Origin: Epiperipatus broadwayi
Lineage: Eukaryota; Onychophora; Udeonychophora; Euonychophora; Peripatidae
Assembly (NCBI GenBank): GCA_028023455.1
Contig: JAQFVV010012394.1
Location: forward strand, 24,625,934 to 24,689,933
Reading direction: 5' to 3'
DNA: 64,000 bases
Translations under genes and position numbers: made by a program
Shown: piece by piece, positions 32,812-42,400 of the stretch
How the letters are laid out: each line of letters starts with the position of its first letter
Position numbering within the stretch: position 1 is the first letter of the stretch
The notes under the pieces: generated by a model
What the model saw: only the letters and a program-made list of their open reading frames with translations
The model's database searches: none
What the model was told of the DNA's origin: nothing

Positions 32812-33160
32812 GCATGGTTGTGATGTGTGGAGTTGAGATTGAGGATACACCAATAAACACCCAAAGAAAAAAACTTCAAAATATCTCTGCAGTACGATGA
32901 GTGTTAAAACTGGATAGAGCCCATTTCCTGTTCTTGCATGAGAGAGGTTTAATAAAGGAATATTATTCAATCAGATCAGATATAGAGAATCAAGTGTTTG
33001 GTATTTCTTTACCACCTGATGAGTGAAGTTGTTGGTGAAATACATATATAGTGAGGGAAGGTGGTCTGAGTTTATCTATTGGTGGGTAGTTACATTATGT
33101 AGAGTTATTATAAAGAACCCATTGATTAACAAAACTTGAAAATATTCTGTAGCCACATGG
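32812..33160 (+). repeat. R2f repeat, tandem remnants (period about 260 bp)
   Basis: Two related blocks, near 32812 (GGTGGCATGGTTGTGATG ... CAATAAACACCC ... AAACTTCAAAATAT) and near 33085 (GGTGGGTAGTTACATTATG ... CCATTGATTAACAAAACTTG ... AAAATAT). Between them is GTGTTAAAACTGGATAGAGC, shared with R3. A hammerhead-like core lies at 33016. No ORF. Related: 11.6, 39.55 and 57.8-58.0 kb. Confidence 0.5.
33010..33060 (+). ncRNA. Weak hammerhead-like core (R2f)
   Basis: TACCAC, CTGATGA (33016-33022), GTGAAGTTGTTGGT, GAAA (33037-33040), then GTGGTC about 20 nt later, which could pair with the ACCAC of stem I. Helix II is poor and there is no UH just before the stem I strand. Called because core words and stem I are in the right order in a family linked to R3. 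Confidence 0.3.
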
Positions 33161-33164
33161 ACAT

Positions 33165-33840
33165 AAACTGACATCAATAAATTGTCACAAATGTTAAAGT
33201 GAGGTAATATTGTCATTATAAATGAATATTATAAATTAAATTATGAACTGTCATTTCAAGAGTTTTAAAATTTTATTATAAAACCACAGATCCTAGCAAA
33301 ATCTGTAATATATACACTCAGTCGTGTTACAGTTTAATTTTAAAATTGTACACATGTATTCAACAAAAGTAATTAAAACCATAGAATAATAGAGTTATAA
33401 AAAAGACAATACCATAATAAATTTAGATAAGAAAATGGCTGAGAGATAATTCATAATAGCATTCTTGTGAACATGCTTGTGAAATTTTATAAATTTAAAT
33501 TTAGTAATTGTTTTTATTAACACCTTTTCAGGTTGTGGGTTACTGTAGATACTAAAACATTGAATATGTAAAAATACTTGGTAATTTAACAGACTACATT
33601 CCTACATGCACATAATTTTTTCTATACATATTTTTATAAGTTTGGTAACTAAGCTTAACTGTAAAAAATCATTTCTTATCCAAGCTAAGAAATATTATTA
33701 ATATATTTTTATAATTAATGTATTAGAATCATATTCTAATCAAGTCTAATTTAGGAATTATTTTAAAAACTGCATGGAAATTAAAGATTACGCCCCTTTA
33801 TAATAAAAAATAAAATGCATATGACTTTATTGCTTGAGAG
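33165..33840. other. AT-rich DNA, no feature recognised
   Basis: No coding or repeat-family signal noticed. Confidence 0.4.
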
Positions 33841-33844
33841 TTCA

Positions 33845-33960
33845 CAAGAAGTTCAACATCAGACAGGCACTAGATGGGGATTTTATGCACAAACATTCCT
33901 GCATCCATTGATTACTAAGGCTTGATCTAGGTGGCACTACTGTATGGAGAGTTTTCTATT
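33845..33960 (+). repeat. P1 fragment without ribozyme
   Basis: CACTAGATGGGGATTTTATG, GCATCCATTGATTACTAAGG and GGTGGCACTACTGTATGGAG match the P1 block of the right arm at 20.6 kb. The ribozyme core is missing. Confidence 0.6.
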
Positions 33961-33997
33961 ATTAATAATAGCTTATGTAAGCATATGAAATGAAAAG

Positions 33998-34085
33998 TGT
34001 CAGACCTGAGAGTGCCAGAATCAACCCTGGGACCTTCTGATCCCAAGTCAGATGTTCTATCAACTATACCAAACCATGCAAGGTA
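33998..34085 (-). repeat. tRNA-derived SINE, subfamily with AGGTCCCAGGGTTGATTC
   Basis: Minus strand: TTGGTATAGTTGATAGAACA (A-box side), CATCTGACTTGGGATCAG, GGTCCCAGGGTTGATTCTGG (B-box side). The copy at 47.56-47.69 kb has the same ACTTGGG and GGTCCCAGGATCAATTCTG parts. The anticodon-loop-like CTTGGGA hints at a tRNA-Pro-like ancestor, which is inference. Confidence 0.55.
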
Positions 34086-34385
34086 TGTTTCTTTATGATT
34101 ATAATTCTTGAATTTTCTGTTGAGAATTGAAATACTTTAATTAATTCACTAAGTTTTATTTTTGATAAAAATACCATCTTTTGTTAATTACAGTCTTATT
34201 TCTAAACCTACTTTGAAAATATTCATCTGTAAATCCAACAATCGCTGCAGCTTTGTACCAAACTATCATTCTGTTGATAAACTTCATTTTTAAATATTCC
34301 AAACTTTTACACACACATGTGTAATTTAATGTTCAAATTGACTTTACTTAAATTCACTCATTTTAAAGATATTATGTAGGATGTT

Positions 34386-34860
34386 ATATATAGAGCTCAC
34401 AAATAAGCTCTTAACAAGCTTTGTAATACAAGCTTGTTAAATTAGGTCATGTGACATATGATTTGATTTCTTTGTAATTTTGTTTTTTGCTATTAAGGAT
34501 TTGGTGATTTTATATTGCTAAAGCTATTAATATATGGTGTATCTGAACTTGGTTCAGTTCCATATGGCTATTTAAGTTAGATAGCTGAATGGGAAGACAT
34601 ATAAATGTCTGAAATTTTCAGATTTTCTACTTAATAGTTATCCATTAGATAAAATGCTAGGCTTGTCCTGGTATTTTTAATCTAATGTTTGAATATCCTA
34701 GCACTTCACTGAGGAAGCCAGTAGCAGAAACCGGTCTGGGGTTGGGGATATTCTGCAAAGCTTATTAAGAGCTTATTTGCAAGCTCTATATATAACATTT
34801 GTAATACAAGCTTGTTAAATTAAGTCATGTGACATATGACTTGATTTCTTTGTAATCATG
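34386..34860 (+). repeat. P2 hammerhead-bearing repeat, most complete copy
   Basis: GTAATACAAGCTTGTTAAAT at 34423 recurs at 34801 (378-bp period), each followed by GTCATGTGACATATGA and GATTTCTTTGTAAT. In addition, 34386-34424 and 34755-34793 are inverted copies of about 39 bp around AATAAGCTCTTAACAAGC. So the unit has both direct and inverted ends, with the ribozyme between. No ORF. Confidence 0.7.
34691..34753 (+). ncRNA. Hammerhead ribozyme candidate (P2), best stem I
   Basis: Outer stem I GAATATCC (34691-34698) pairs perfectly with GGATATTC (34746-34753). An internal loop follows, then inner stem CACTTCA (34702-34708) with TGGGGTTG (34737-34744). The core is CTGAGGA (34709-34715) and GAAA (34727-34730), with CCGG as minimal helix III and TC with cleavage expected after 34736. 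Helix II is the weak part (GC/GC in AGCCAGTAGCA). The stem I internal loop is where natural hammerheads make their tertiary contact with loop II. This is the most convincing hammerhead of the window. Confidence 0.65.
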
Positions 34861-34919
34861 TAGGATAAATGCAGATGATTATTTGATAGTCATTTTTTAT
34901 TATACTATAAATTACTATT

Positions 34920-35155
34920 TAAATTTTTGCCAAGATATAAATTTTAAAGCCTATTAAAGATTAATATATCACTTATTAAATTCTATCATGAATATACACC
35001 TTTCACTTTTCTTGATCACATGTAGTCTTTATGATGTATAATGAAACTTCAATTTAACAGATTCCTTTTATTAAAGACAAGTAAAAAGCAAATGATCCTA
35101 AGTCACATTTCTGGAAAACCTGTCTTTATCAATTGGACCACATCCTATCTGCATG
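34920..35155 (+). repeat. Repeat E, left copy
   Basis: Matches 35735-35965 over about 230 bp (ATTAAAGATTAATATATCA, TTAAATTCTATCATGAAT, ACCTGTCTTTATCAATTGG). The two copies flank an RTE remnant. Terminal TG..CA is not evident, so an LTR identity is not supported. Confidence 0.5.
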
Positions 35156-35159
35156 TTTT

Positions 35160-35650
35160 CATCATCATCATTTTCAATCATTATTTACTTTAATCCTGTT
35201 CTTCCAAAATCTAGCCTCTCTTTTCCATGTTACACTAGCAAACTTCCTTATTTCAGACATTTCACATGTGGTCTTTTTCAATGTCTTTCACATTCTCTTG
35301 GGATCCAGCTAAAGACTTTAGCTTTCCATGTATTTTCTCATCTTATCTCACAATATATACATACCAGCTCCATTTCAGTTTCTTAATCTTTTCAATGATA
35401 TCAATAATACATGTTTTTTTCTCTCACCCATATATTTCATTTTCAATCCTTTCTTCTTATTCCTAACATGCATTTCTCCATACTTTGTTGAGTATCTTAA
35501 AATCTCTTTATTGGTCTTTTGCTAAATGTCTGAATACAGATCCATATGTAAGAATTGGTAGAATACGTTGATTGAAAAACTTCTTTTTCAAACATATCTT
35601 AATTTAATATTTATCATATTTATTATTTAATTTGCTGTAAGTGCAATTCC
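35160..35650 (-). pseudogene. RTE-like LINE C-terminus
   Basis: On the minus strand, with frameshifts: ILTYGS near 35540, MLGIRRKD near 35460, a KIKKLKWSW.. block near 35370, then WIPRECER and KRPHVKCL near 35270-35310. It ends with the GATGATGATG tail (35161-35172). Same C-terminal order as the copies at 3.6, 16.7 and 40.6 kb. Plus-strand frames over it are shadows. Confidence 0.6.
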
Positions 35651-35734
35651 ATTTAAGAACAATCATTTTGATGATATCACCCAGAATAAATTTTGATGTA
35701 CTAATCTATTTTAGGCTACAAATTATTGTTTAGT

Positions 35735-35965
35735 TTTCTGTCCAGATGTAAATTTTAAATCCCATTAAAGATTAATATATCATTTGTTAAATTCCATCAT
35801 GAATGTTCCTCGCATTTTTATTCTGATCATGCATTCTATTTACAGTACATAATGAAAATTTTAAATCCATTACACTCCTTATAACATACATATAAAGGCA
35901 TATTTAAAAAATAATTCCCAAGATTCATTTCTGCCAGACTCTGTCTTTATTAGTTGGTATAGGAC
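35735..35965 (+). repeat. Repeat E, right copy
   Basis: Second copy of the repeat at 34920-35155, diverged by some tens of percent. The two are direct repeats about 800 bp apart with the RTE remnant between. Confidence 0.5.
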
Positions 35966-36240
35966 TTTTTGAATAGCTATTTAATTTATATATCAGTAGT
36001 TCATTTTATGATTATAAACTTGATGAGAATAGAGAGTAAAAGTATCTCACATACTCTAATACATATATATATATATATGTTTATAATTTCTTTTTTTTTT
36101 ATTTCGTTTATGCATTTATCATTATTCATTTTTTTACAATGCAGTAAATTTTATTTATTCTTTGTTTAATATTTTCTTATATTTTCAACTGACCAACATT
36201 CTTCAACACTGCTACAATATTCAAATATATATAGAGTATT

Positions 36241-36530
36241 ATGTAATATAGAGAACATACCAATAGCTCAAACAAACTTAATTAATAAGTATGGTAAGAG
36301 AAAATATTTAAAATCTCTATTTGGAATGTTACTATCCACAGACCAATTGGTTTCAAGTTTATGGCTCACCTCAATGAGGAACTAGAACATTCAGACACTA
36401 GATCCAAAATATCAACTCAAAACCAGCACTTGTTTGAGCTATTGGTAAGCTCTCTATATTACATATTTGTAAATACAAGCTTATAAAAGCAATGTCCTGC
36501 TATATATGACTTGCTTTATTGATATATATA
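36241..36530 (-). repeat. P2 repeat with inverted arms
   Basis: Arms 36241-36275 (ATGTAATATAGAGAAC ... CCAATAGCTCAAACAA) and 36430-36464 are inverted with few mismatches. The loop of about 154 bp holds a decayed P2 ribozyme on the minus strand. The right flank (TGTAAATACAAGCTTATAAA ... ATGACTTGCTTTATTG) matches the P2 end blocks. Confidence 0.6.
36333..36390 (-). ncRNA. Hammerhead candidate (P2), decayed
   Basis: Minus strand: TTCCTCA, TTGAGGT (36368-36374, damaged core), helix II region, GAAA, CCAATTGG (helix III), TC, TGTGGATAG. Helix III is longer than in other P2 copies, but two core positions are changed, so this copy is probably dead. Confidence 0.4.
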
Positions 36531-36839
36531 TATAGTTATATACTACAAGTATTAATTGTGTAGTCATATACATTTGAATATTGCAGCTCTAATGAAGGCT
36601 ATTAGTCAGTTGAAACCTTAATTAAATATTATCAAAGGAAAAGTGTATTAATTATGTAGTCTAAAATATTTGAACATTGTTACTATAATAATAACTGCTC
36701 CTCAGTTAAAACTATATGGAAATATTAACATGGAATAAAAATTTTAATTTAATGGCCATATATGTTTAAATATTAAACTAGTAAACATCACATTATCACG
36801 ATTTCTTATGTTTACACAAGCTTAAAAACAGTGACAAAC

Positions 36840-37410
36840 ACTACATACAGTAGTGTCATGTGATGCAAGCCATAGTAATCTATGGATGCAAGAAGGTTCA
36901 TGCATAAAATCTATATCTAGTGCCTATTCATTCACTATTTCCATACTCATTTCTAGCTAGTGGCTTTCATGAGTAAGGAGCCTTAGATTTGGGAGCACTG
37001 CATCTAGATCTTAGGATCCAATGCAGCCCTCTAGCAGACACCTTTTATCTTTTTAGTTAACTATAAAGCTTTGAGTCCAAAATAAAAACACAATAATGTT
37101 TTCAATCCAAGCTCATTTGTTTATATAATCATACAGATCTGAACCCAGATCAGTATGTATATATTTTGGTATCTTTGACTCATAGCTTTATAGTTAAAAG
37201 GTGGCTTCTAGAGGGTTGCATTAGGTGCTGTGCTCTCAAATTGTAAGTTCCTAACTGATAAAAGTCGCAAGCTAGAAACTAATCTGGGAATAGAAAATGA
37301 GTAGGCACTAGATAGTGATTTTATGCACACAATCTTCCTATATCCATTGATTACTATAGCTTGCACTGGGTGGCACTGCTGTATGAAGAGTTTATCCTTG
37401 TTTAAATATT
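36840..37410. repeat. P1 foldback (inverted dimer), long arms
   Basis: The left unit (minus-oriented P1, 36840-37080) and right unit (plus-oriented, 37185-37410) are inverted copies sharing CTCTAG..GAC/GCCACCTTTTA, GATTTTATGCAC and ATCCATTGATTACTA blocks. The spacer of about 100 bp has the P1 TTTTCAATCCAAGC block. The arms are more diverged than in the 20.4-kb foldback, so this one is older. The minus-strand open frame here is a shadow. Confidence 0.65.
37245..37300 (+). ncRNA. Hammerhead candidate (P1, plus copy)
   Basis: AGTTCCTAA near the start, CTGATAA (37255-37261, one core change), AAGTCGCAAGCT helix II (AGU/GCU), GAAA (37275-37278), CTAATC with cleavage expected after 37284, then TGGGAATAG. 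In this unit the ribozyme runs on the plus strand; the facing unit near 36.95 kb has the minus-strand version with a damaged core. Confidence 0.45.
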
Positions 37411-37489
37411 GTAGTTTTGATGAATACTTCTGGTCAATTGAAACTATAAGAAAATAATTGAAACTATAAGAAAATATCATGGAATAAAT

Positions 37490-38600
37490 AAAATTTACTT
37501 CATTGTAAAAAGTGAATGAAAAAATGTTTATTAAATGTTATTATATGAAAATATATGTTTAATCCACATGCACACTGGTTCATTTCAATCAAAATATATT
37601 AAACTAGCTATAAACCTAAAAAATGATTATAATAAAAATTAAAATTTTACTAATTAATTGCTAATTACAGCTATTTGCTGCTTCAATAACTAGATAAGAA
37701 AGTTTTGATGAGAACCAGTGAAGAAAGAAAATTAATTAGATATAGGAAGAGAAATTGTATGTTGAGAAAAAAGATTTGTTTAATAAGAAAAATTTTGGGG
37801 AGAATGATGTAGGGTAATAGAAAAAGAGGTATGAAAGAGATTTTTATATTACCAGACTTAGTGAACAGAATAGAATAGAGAAGCAATTGGGTTGTTTGTT
37901 TGATTGTTCTTCGAATCTATCCATGGAATAAAACATTCTATTAATTATGTTTACTGAAAATAAGATATTTTGATCATCACTGTATGATTTTAGTACATAT
38001 AAACATTTCTTTTGCATATGTAATTATTATAATAGGATATTTAAATTTATGAATATATTGAGTGTATTATAACTTTGACGAATACTGTTGAACAATCAAA
38101 ACTGTCAGGTATTTTGCATGTGTGATACATAATATATTGCATTGTATAAACTGCATAAAATATATCTTCATTATTTATATTACCAACATGTATTACTAAT
38201 TTATTGTTCTTGAAAATATTCCAGATAATTACCAACATATACATTTCTTATCATTGAGGATATAACACTACAGCATTGCATACACTTAATAACAGTAAAG
38301 ATAAATATATCCAATTAGTCAGAAACTATTTGGGAATGTTTTTCTTCCTTATTTTCATCTCTCTGATAAATAAACAGTAGGATATATTTTAATGAAAAAT
38401 AAAAACTTGCATGGAGCTACGATTTAAGGACAAATAAAAAAATTGTTTACAGTTTGTATTTGTAACTTTAGTTAAGGCCATATGGGCAATACCCAATAAT
38501 GTGTTCCATGATTTCTGATTTCCATATGTTCACATTCATGCATATATATGCATATAGATATTAAAGGCCAAGCAACTCTGAAACCCTTTGGTCTTTATAC
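37490..38600. other. AT-rich DNA, no feature recognised
   Basis: Nothing beyond low-complexity sequence; open frames here are short and motif-free. Confidence 0.4.
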
Positions 38601-38629
38601 AAGCATCCACCCAAATATATGGTTGACAA

Positions 38630-38738
38630 CATTTAGTGGCAGAAGCTGGAGTTTAAGGTTTATGGATCATGACCAGGTCTGTCATTTCCAGTGCTCGTAT
38701 TTCTTATGAACTTTGAAGCAACAATCATTTAATTATAT
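38630..38738 (+). repeat. tRNA-derived SINE
   Basis: ACATTTAGTGGCAGAAG, CTGGAGTTTAAGGTTTATGG, ATCATGACCAGGTCTGTCAT, TTTCCAGTGCTCGTATTTCT and the GAAGCAACAATCATTT tail follow the family order. The A box is damaged. Confidence 0.6.
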
Positions 38739-38745
38739 ACAATGA

Positions 38746-38970
38746 GGATTGCCAATTCCTCTACAAGCTTTGTGATAAATGCTTATCCAGAGCCAGCACT
38801 TAAAATATCTCTATCAGGAACCCCTCCCCAAACCCCTGACCATGTTTTTGTGCTTTGGCACTCCTCAGAGAGGATAAGCATTTATCACAAAGCTTGTAGA
38901 GGAATTGGCAATCCTTATTGTTTATAACTTACAAGCTTAAGAGATAGGGTCATGTGATCTATGACTTTTA
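38746..38970 (-). repeat. P2 hairpin with perfect 43-bp arms
   Basis: Arms 38746-38788 and 38872-38914 are perfect reverse complements over 43 bp (ends GGATTGCCAATTCC and TAAATGCTTATCC). The 83-bp loop holds a P2 ribozyme on the minus strand. Downstream, ACTTACAAGCTTAAGAG and GTCATGTGATCTATGACTTT are the P2 end blocks. Confidence 0.8.
38822..38874 (-). ncRNA. Hammerhead ribozyme candidate (P2, inside hairpin)
   Basis: Minus strand: CCTCT, CTGAGGA (38862-38868), helix II GTGC-CAAA-GCAC, AAAAACA in place of GAAAC, then TGGTC and AGGGGTTTGG. The layout equals the 17.4-kb copy, with GTGC/GCAC kept. The GAAA G is lost and stem I is weaker, so activity is doubtful. Confidence 0.5.
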
Positions 38971-39119
38971 TTTTGATTATTCAGTTATATATTTATATTA
39001 CTCAAACATATAGTAAGTAATTATTGCTATAAAGGTTTTCAATAATAATATTCAATAGTAAATGGATTTCTTTTTTTGTTTCTTTAAAAATAAAATCAGT
39101 TTGACCATCTCGGACTTCT

Positions 39120-39380
39120 ATAATATTACAGATGTTATTCATTAAGTGAGATTTAAAGTGTAAATTTGGTTTATATCAAAGTTGTGAGTGCAGAAAGATT
39201 GACACTTGTAAATCAAATTAGAATAATTTGTTATCTATATAATATTAAACAAATGAAGCTATGTGTAAGAGATTGCTATATGGATCAATCGATGAGTGCT
39301 AGTTCAGCACGTTAATGCACTTCTTGAGGATTATTTATCTTTTTTATGTCTTTGGTCATATGTTTCAGGAATATGTAATG
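39120..39380 (+). repeat. R3 repeat
   Basis: TTCATTAAGTGAGATTTAAA, GTCAAAGTTGTGAGTGCAG, ATTGACACTTGTAAATCAAA, then the ribozyme-like module and TTTGGTCATATGTTTC. Single unit. Confidence 0.6.
39282..39360 (+). ncRNA. Hammerhead-like module (R3)
   Basis: GGATCAAT, CGATGAG (39290-39296; U of CUGAUGA lost), TGCTAGTTCAGCA helix II (UGCU/AGCA), CGTTA in place of GAAA, a long helix III region, ATGTC and TTTGGTC. Stem I GAUCAA/UUGGUC is kept beside a GUC cleavage position, but both core strands are damaged. Confidence 0.4.
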
Positions 39381-39424
39381 AATTAGAAGTGTAAAATATA
39401 TCTAAAAATATACATCTGAAGTTA

Positions 39425-39486
39425 AATGTAAGTTAGCATAGCTGCCTTCCAAGCAGTTGACCCGGGTTCGCTTCCCGGTCAACGCA
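39425..39486 (+). tRNA. tRNA-Gly(TCC)-like sequence, 5' truncated
   Basis: TTAGCATAGCTGCCTTCCAA then GCAGTTGACCCGGGTTCGCT and TCCCGGTCAACGC correspond to tRNA-Gly(UCC): anticodon arm GCTGC-CTTCCAA-GCAGT with anticodon TCC at 39448-39450, and T arm CCGGG-TTCGCTT-CCCGG. The acceptor 5' strand and most of the D arm are lost. It is followed by ATTTGACATATG plus A8, like the tRNA-like sequence at 32.2 kb. Probably a pseudogene or tRNA-derived mobile element. Confidence 0.6.
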
Positions 39487-39499
39487 TTTGACATATGAA

Positions 39500-39665
39500 A
39501 AAAAAGTTAAATTATAACTTGTGCTGATCTCAGAAAAAAAATAAGTGGATGTTTCAAGATACATCCATAGTGAGAGCGGTTGGTCTGATTTCTGAGTTGA
39601 TGGATGGTCGTGATATGATCGAGATAATGTGAAAGACACACCGATAAAAACAAAAAAAAATTGAA
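39500..39665 (+). repeat. R2f repeat copy
   Basis: TACATCCATAGTGAGAG and GGTTGGTCTGATTTCTGAG match the copy at 33.05 kb (ATAGTGAGGG, GGTGGTCTGAG); CACACCGATAAAAACAAAA matches 57.97 kb. The core-like word is reduced to CTGATCTCAG. Confidence 0.45.
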
Positions 39666-39669
39666 AATA

Positions 39670-40480
39670 TATTAAATAATTAGTTCTATATGCCTCTAAT
39701 AATAGTATTCATTATGTTAATTGATTTTTTTTTTTTTTTTTTTTAAGAAAAAGCTATTGTTTAATTTTATTATACAGAAAATTATTTTCTTCCACTGAAA
39801 ATAAAAGCTTAAATGAAACACTTTTAGGCCTTTTAAGTGAAGGTTCGGCTTTTAAAAATAGTTTCGTAAGAAATGAGCAACTTTCTATGCTTGGAAGCCA
39901 TCTCAGATCTTGATAAACATCTAAATATACGAGCGACAGTACTTAATCGAGGTCTTCTATCAAAAGCTGTTCCTCATATATTTCTGTTATTCTAAAAACT
40001 AAGCGCTGAAAGTAGACAGACTGTCAGAAAGAAAAAAAACTTTCAGACAAATTATAATGGAATTATTTTTTTTTGTACCTACATGAGATTTGACTTAAAA
40101 TGATTTAAAGGGATCGTATATTAAATGAAGAGTTTAAATATTATTTTCAATTGCAAAGAATAGAATGTTTAGCTTAAACATTGTAATTGTCAAAATTTAA
40201 ATCTAACCTTAATTTATAAATGGGTCTGTCTTATTTTTCTGTCTAATTATCTTTTGAATTAATGATAAGTTCTATTCATTTTTTGTTTATTAATTGCAAA
40301 TTACACTAATGATCAATTATTTTAATTTGCTCTAATAGCTTTTATTTTTAACAGTGTAAAAGTTTATTTTGAGAAATGCTTTAAAAATGAATACTCTTTT
40401 TATCGCCAAGAAATATATTTGAAAAACGAAAATATATTTTAAAATCAATATTACAATTATTAATACATGAAGTTTGTGGC
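39670..40480. other. AT-rich DNA, T-run at 39726-39745
   Basis: Long T run and otherwise featureless. Confidence 0.45.
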
Positions 40481-40484
40481 TACT

Positions 40485-40830
40485 CTAAGTCATCATCATT
40501 ATTTTCAATTATTATCGATTCACTGCAGAATGAAGATCTCCCTAAGTTCAATCCATCTTTTCCGATCTCTAGCTTTTCTTCTTCCCATCACATCAGCACA
40601 CTTCCTTATTTCATCCACCCATTTCACATGTAGTCTCTTTCTGGGATTTTTACATTCTTTTGTAATCCAGTTTAAGATTTTAACTGCCCATCTATTAGCA
40701 TCTCTTCTAGCAATATGCACAGCCCAATTCCAGTTACAGCTCTTAATTAAATTGCTAAAACATCTGCACCATACCTGATAAGACTCCTTTTTAAAACATT
40801 TGAAACTGGACATGGAAGTGTGCCTCAGTA
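40485..40830 (-). pseudogene. RTE-like LINE C-terminus, longest open copy
   Basis: Open on the minus strand from about 40846 to 40520: IKSCNWNWAVHIARRDANRW, AVKILNWITKECKNPRKRLH and VKWVDEIRK. This matches the RTE-like end (LKW.WAGH.AR.D..RW, LEW.P......GRP, RW.D.I). It retains 108 codons without a stop, more than the other copies, but RT and endonuclease are gone. Confidence 0.7.
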
Positions 40831-40849
40831 CCAAGAGGGGGAGCACATA

Positions 40850-42075
40850 GAAAGTCCCATGTAATTTAAGAACCCATCCATGAAGAAAACAGTCAAGGAT
40901 TTAAGGGGTCTCCACATCTGATATTACCATATATGCCCTTTTTTATATTCCACTGAAATTAGGGGGATACAAGAGACACTTAAAGCTAAAGTAATGCTAA
41001 TTGTAGTAAACAAGACACAAATGTGAGAGGTAATATGTATATAAATTAATATTAGTAATAATAAATTAAAAACAAAAAAGAATAAAGTTCATATGACTAG
41101 ATTTTAAACTTACAATTATACTGTATTTCACACAGGTTAAAAAAACTTAATTAGTGACTAAACAGTTTATTATCATTAACTTAGATACAATAGAGGTATT
41201 ATAAGCTTTATATGTCTTAATAATCCTCGGGGTGAACATTCAATGATGGTTTGACTATTTATTACTTCTTAATTAAGCAGGATGAAGCTAAAAGTATTTA
41301 TTTAAATTTAAAATCACAATCATGAATGGTTGACTGCAATGGACATAGAATTATGATTGATTCCATGCTTGCCACATCAGGCTTTAAAAAATCATTAAAA
41401 AACCTGAATGCGGTGTTAGGTTATCAAAAAAGCAGGAGTGCATCTGATGATGAAACAATTATGTCCACCTTGGTGGGACCATACTCAGAAATTTCATCGA
41501 GTCCAAGAGTCATATGAAGCAGAATGAATGTCCTATAACCAGCAACAAATATTACTATCAAACAGGAAATTTATCTGCACTAATATTAATGCCAACAGTG
41601 AAGATTATCTGAATATGTACATAAGAAATACATCCGCCTTGGTGTGATCATATCAGAGAGCACTTAGCCAATTTATTTCCATAAAGCAGGAATGATCAAC
41701 TGCTTGAGGAACAACAATACAAATTAATCAAATATATAAAAAACTTAGTAACACAATTTAATTTAAAAAAAGAATAATAAATAATTCTTAATTATGAAAG
41801 CCTGAAAAAAAAAAGAAAAACGTGAATAGTCACATTATAAGTTTAGACAAACTGTTATATATTACTTTACTTCACTAAAGTAAAGCTTAATCAGTTCATC
41901 CAGTATAAGTATTTAAAAAACAATACAGTAAAAGATTCAAATAATCCCTGCTTTATTGAAGGTCCATCCTAGAGATAATATTCTCACATATTAAGAAATG
42001 TAATATCTATAGGGTGGCTCAGGAGGTCTGTGATTTAGACATATAATAGTAATAAAACACTTGTGAGGCTAAATT
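40850..42075. other. AT-rich DNA, possible decayed PLE body
   Basis: Two related blocks, ATGTCCACCTTGGTGGGACC (41461) and CATCCGCCTTGGTGTGATCA (41630), lie about 170 bp apart, with AGCAGGAGTGCATC and AGCAGGAATGATCAAC also shared. The segment is upstream of the PLE endonuclease end but no RT motif can be read. Confidence 0.35.
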
Positions 42076-42082
42076 TAATTAA

Positions 42083-42400
42083 ATGTTGTATAGGGTAGCA
42101 TGCCCTCACAATGGATGCAAAGCTTCATACTATGGTGAAACCAGAGCCACCATAGCTACTAGGTTGTCACAGCACAAGTATAGATATAATAAGTCACATA
42201 CTAATCCAGAATGGACTTCAATTTTTGCACATCAAAAAGTATCAGGACATGAGGTTGAACCCACATCTACAAAATTGGTTTGTACTGAAAGGCATGATGT
42301 TAAGCGTAAAGTAAAGGAGGCTTACTTTATAGCAGAGGACTCCTTCGCCATTAATCATATAGAAGCATATTTTACTATATCAAAAAGATGGTCTAATTGA
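42083..42400 (+). pseudogene. PLE GIY-YIG endonuclease domain, open fragment
   Basis: 105 codons, opened directly after a stop (TAA at 42080). Reads MLYRVACPHNGCKASYYGET (C..H..C then the YYGE equivalent of GIY-YIG), RATIATRLSQHKY, SIFAHQKVSGHEVEP, RKVKEAYFIAEDSFAIN and FTISKRW. The C-containing start, the YG, the R, the H, the E of KEAY and the N fit the GIY-YIG nuclease of Penelope-like elements, which nicks target DNA for insertion. The RT that should precede it is absent or unreadable. The fragment is open but not a full gene. Confidence 0.75.

Noticed and set aside
34920-35965. Repeat E pair as LTRs of an LTR retrotransposon
   Set aside because: No TG..CA ends, primer-binding site or gag-pol sequence; the interior is an RTE LINE end on the other strand.
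41447-41470. CTGATGATGAAAC as a hammerhead core
   Set aside because: CTGATGA and GAAA are almost adjacent, leaving no room for helix II.
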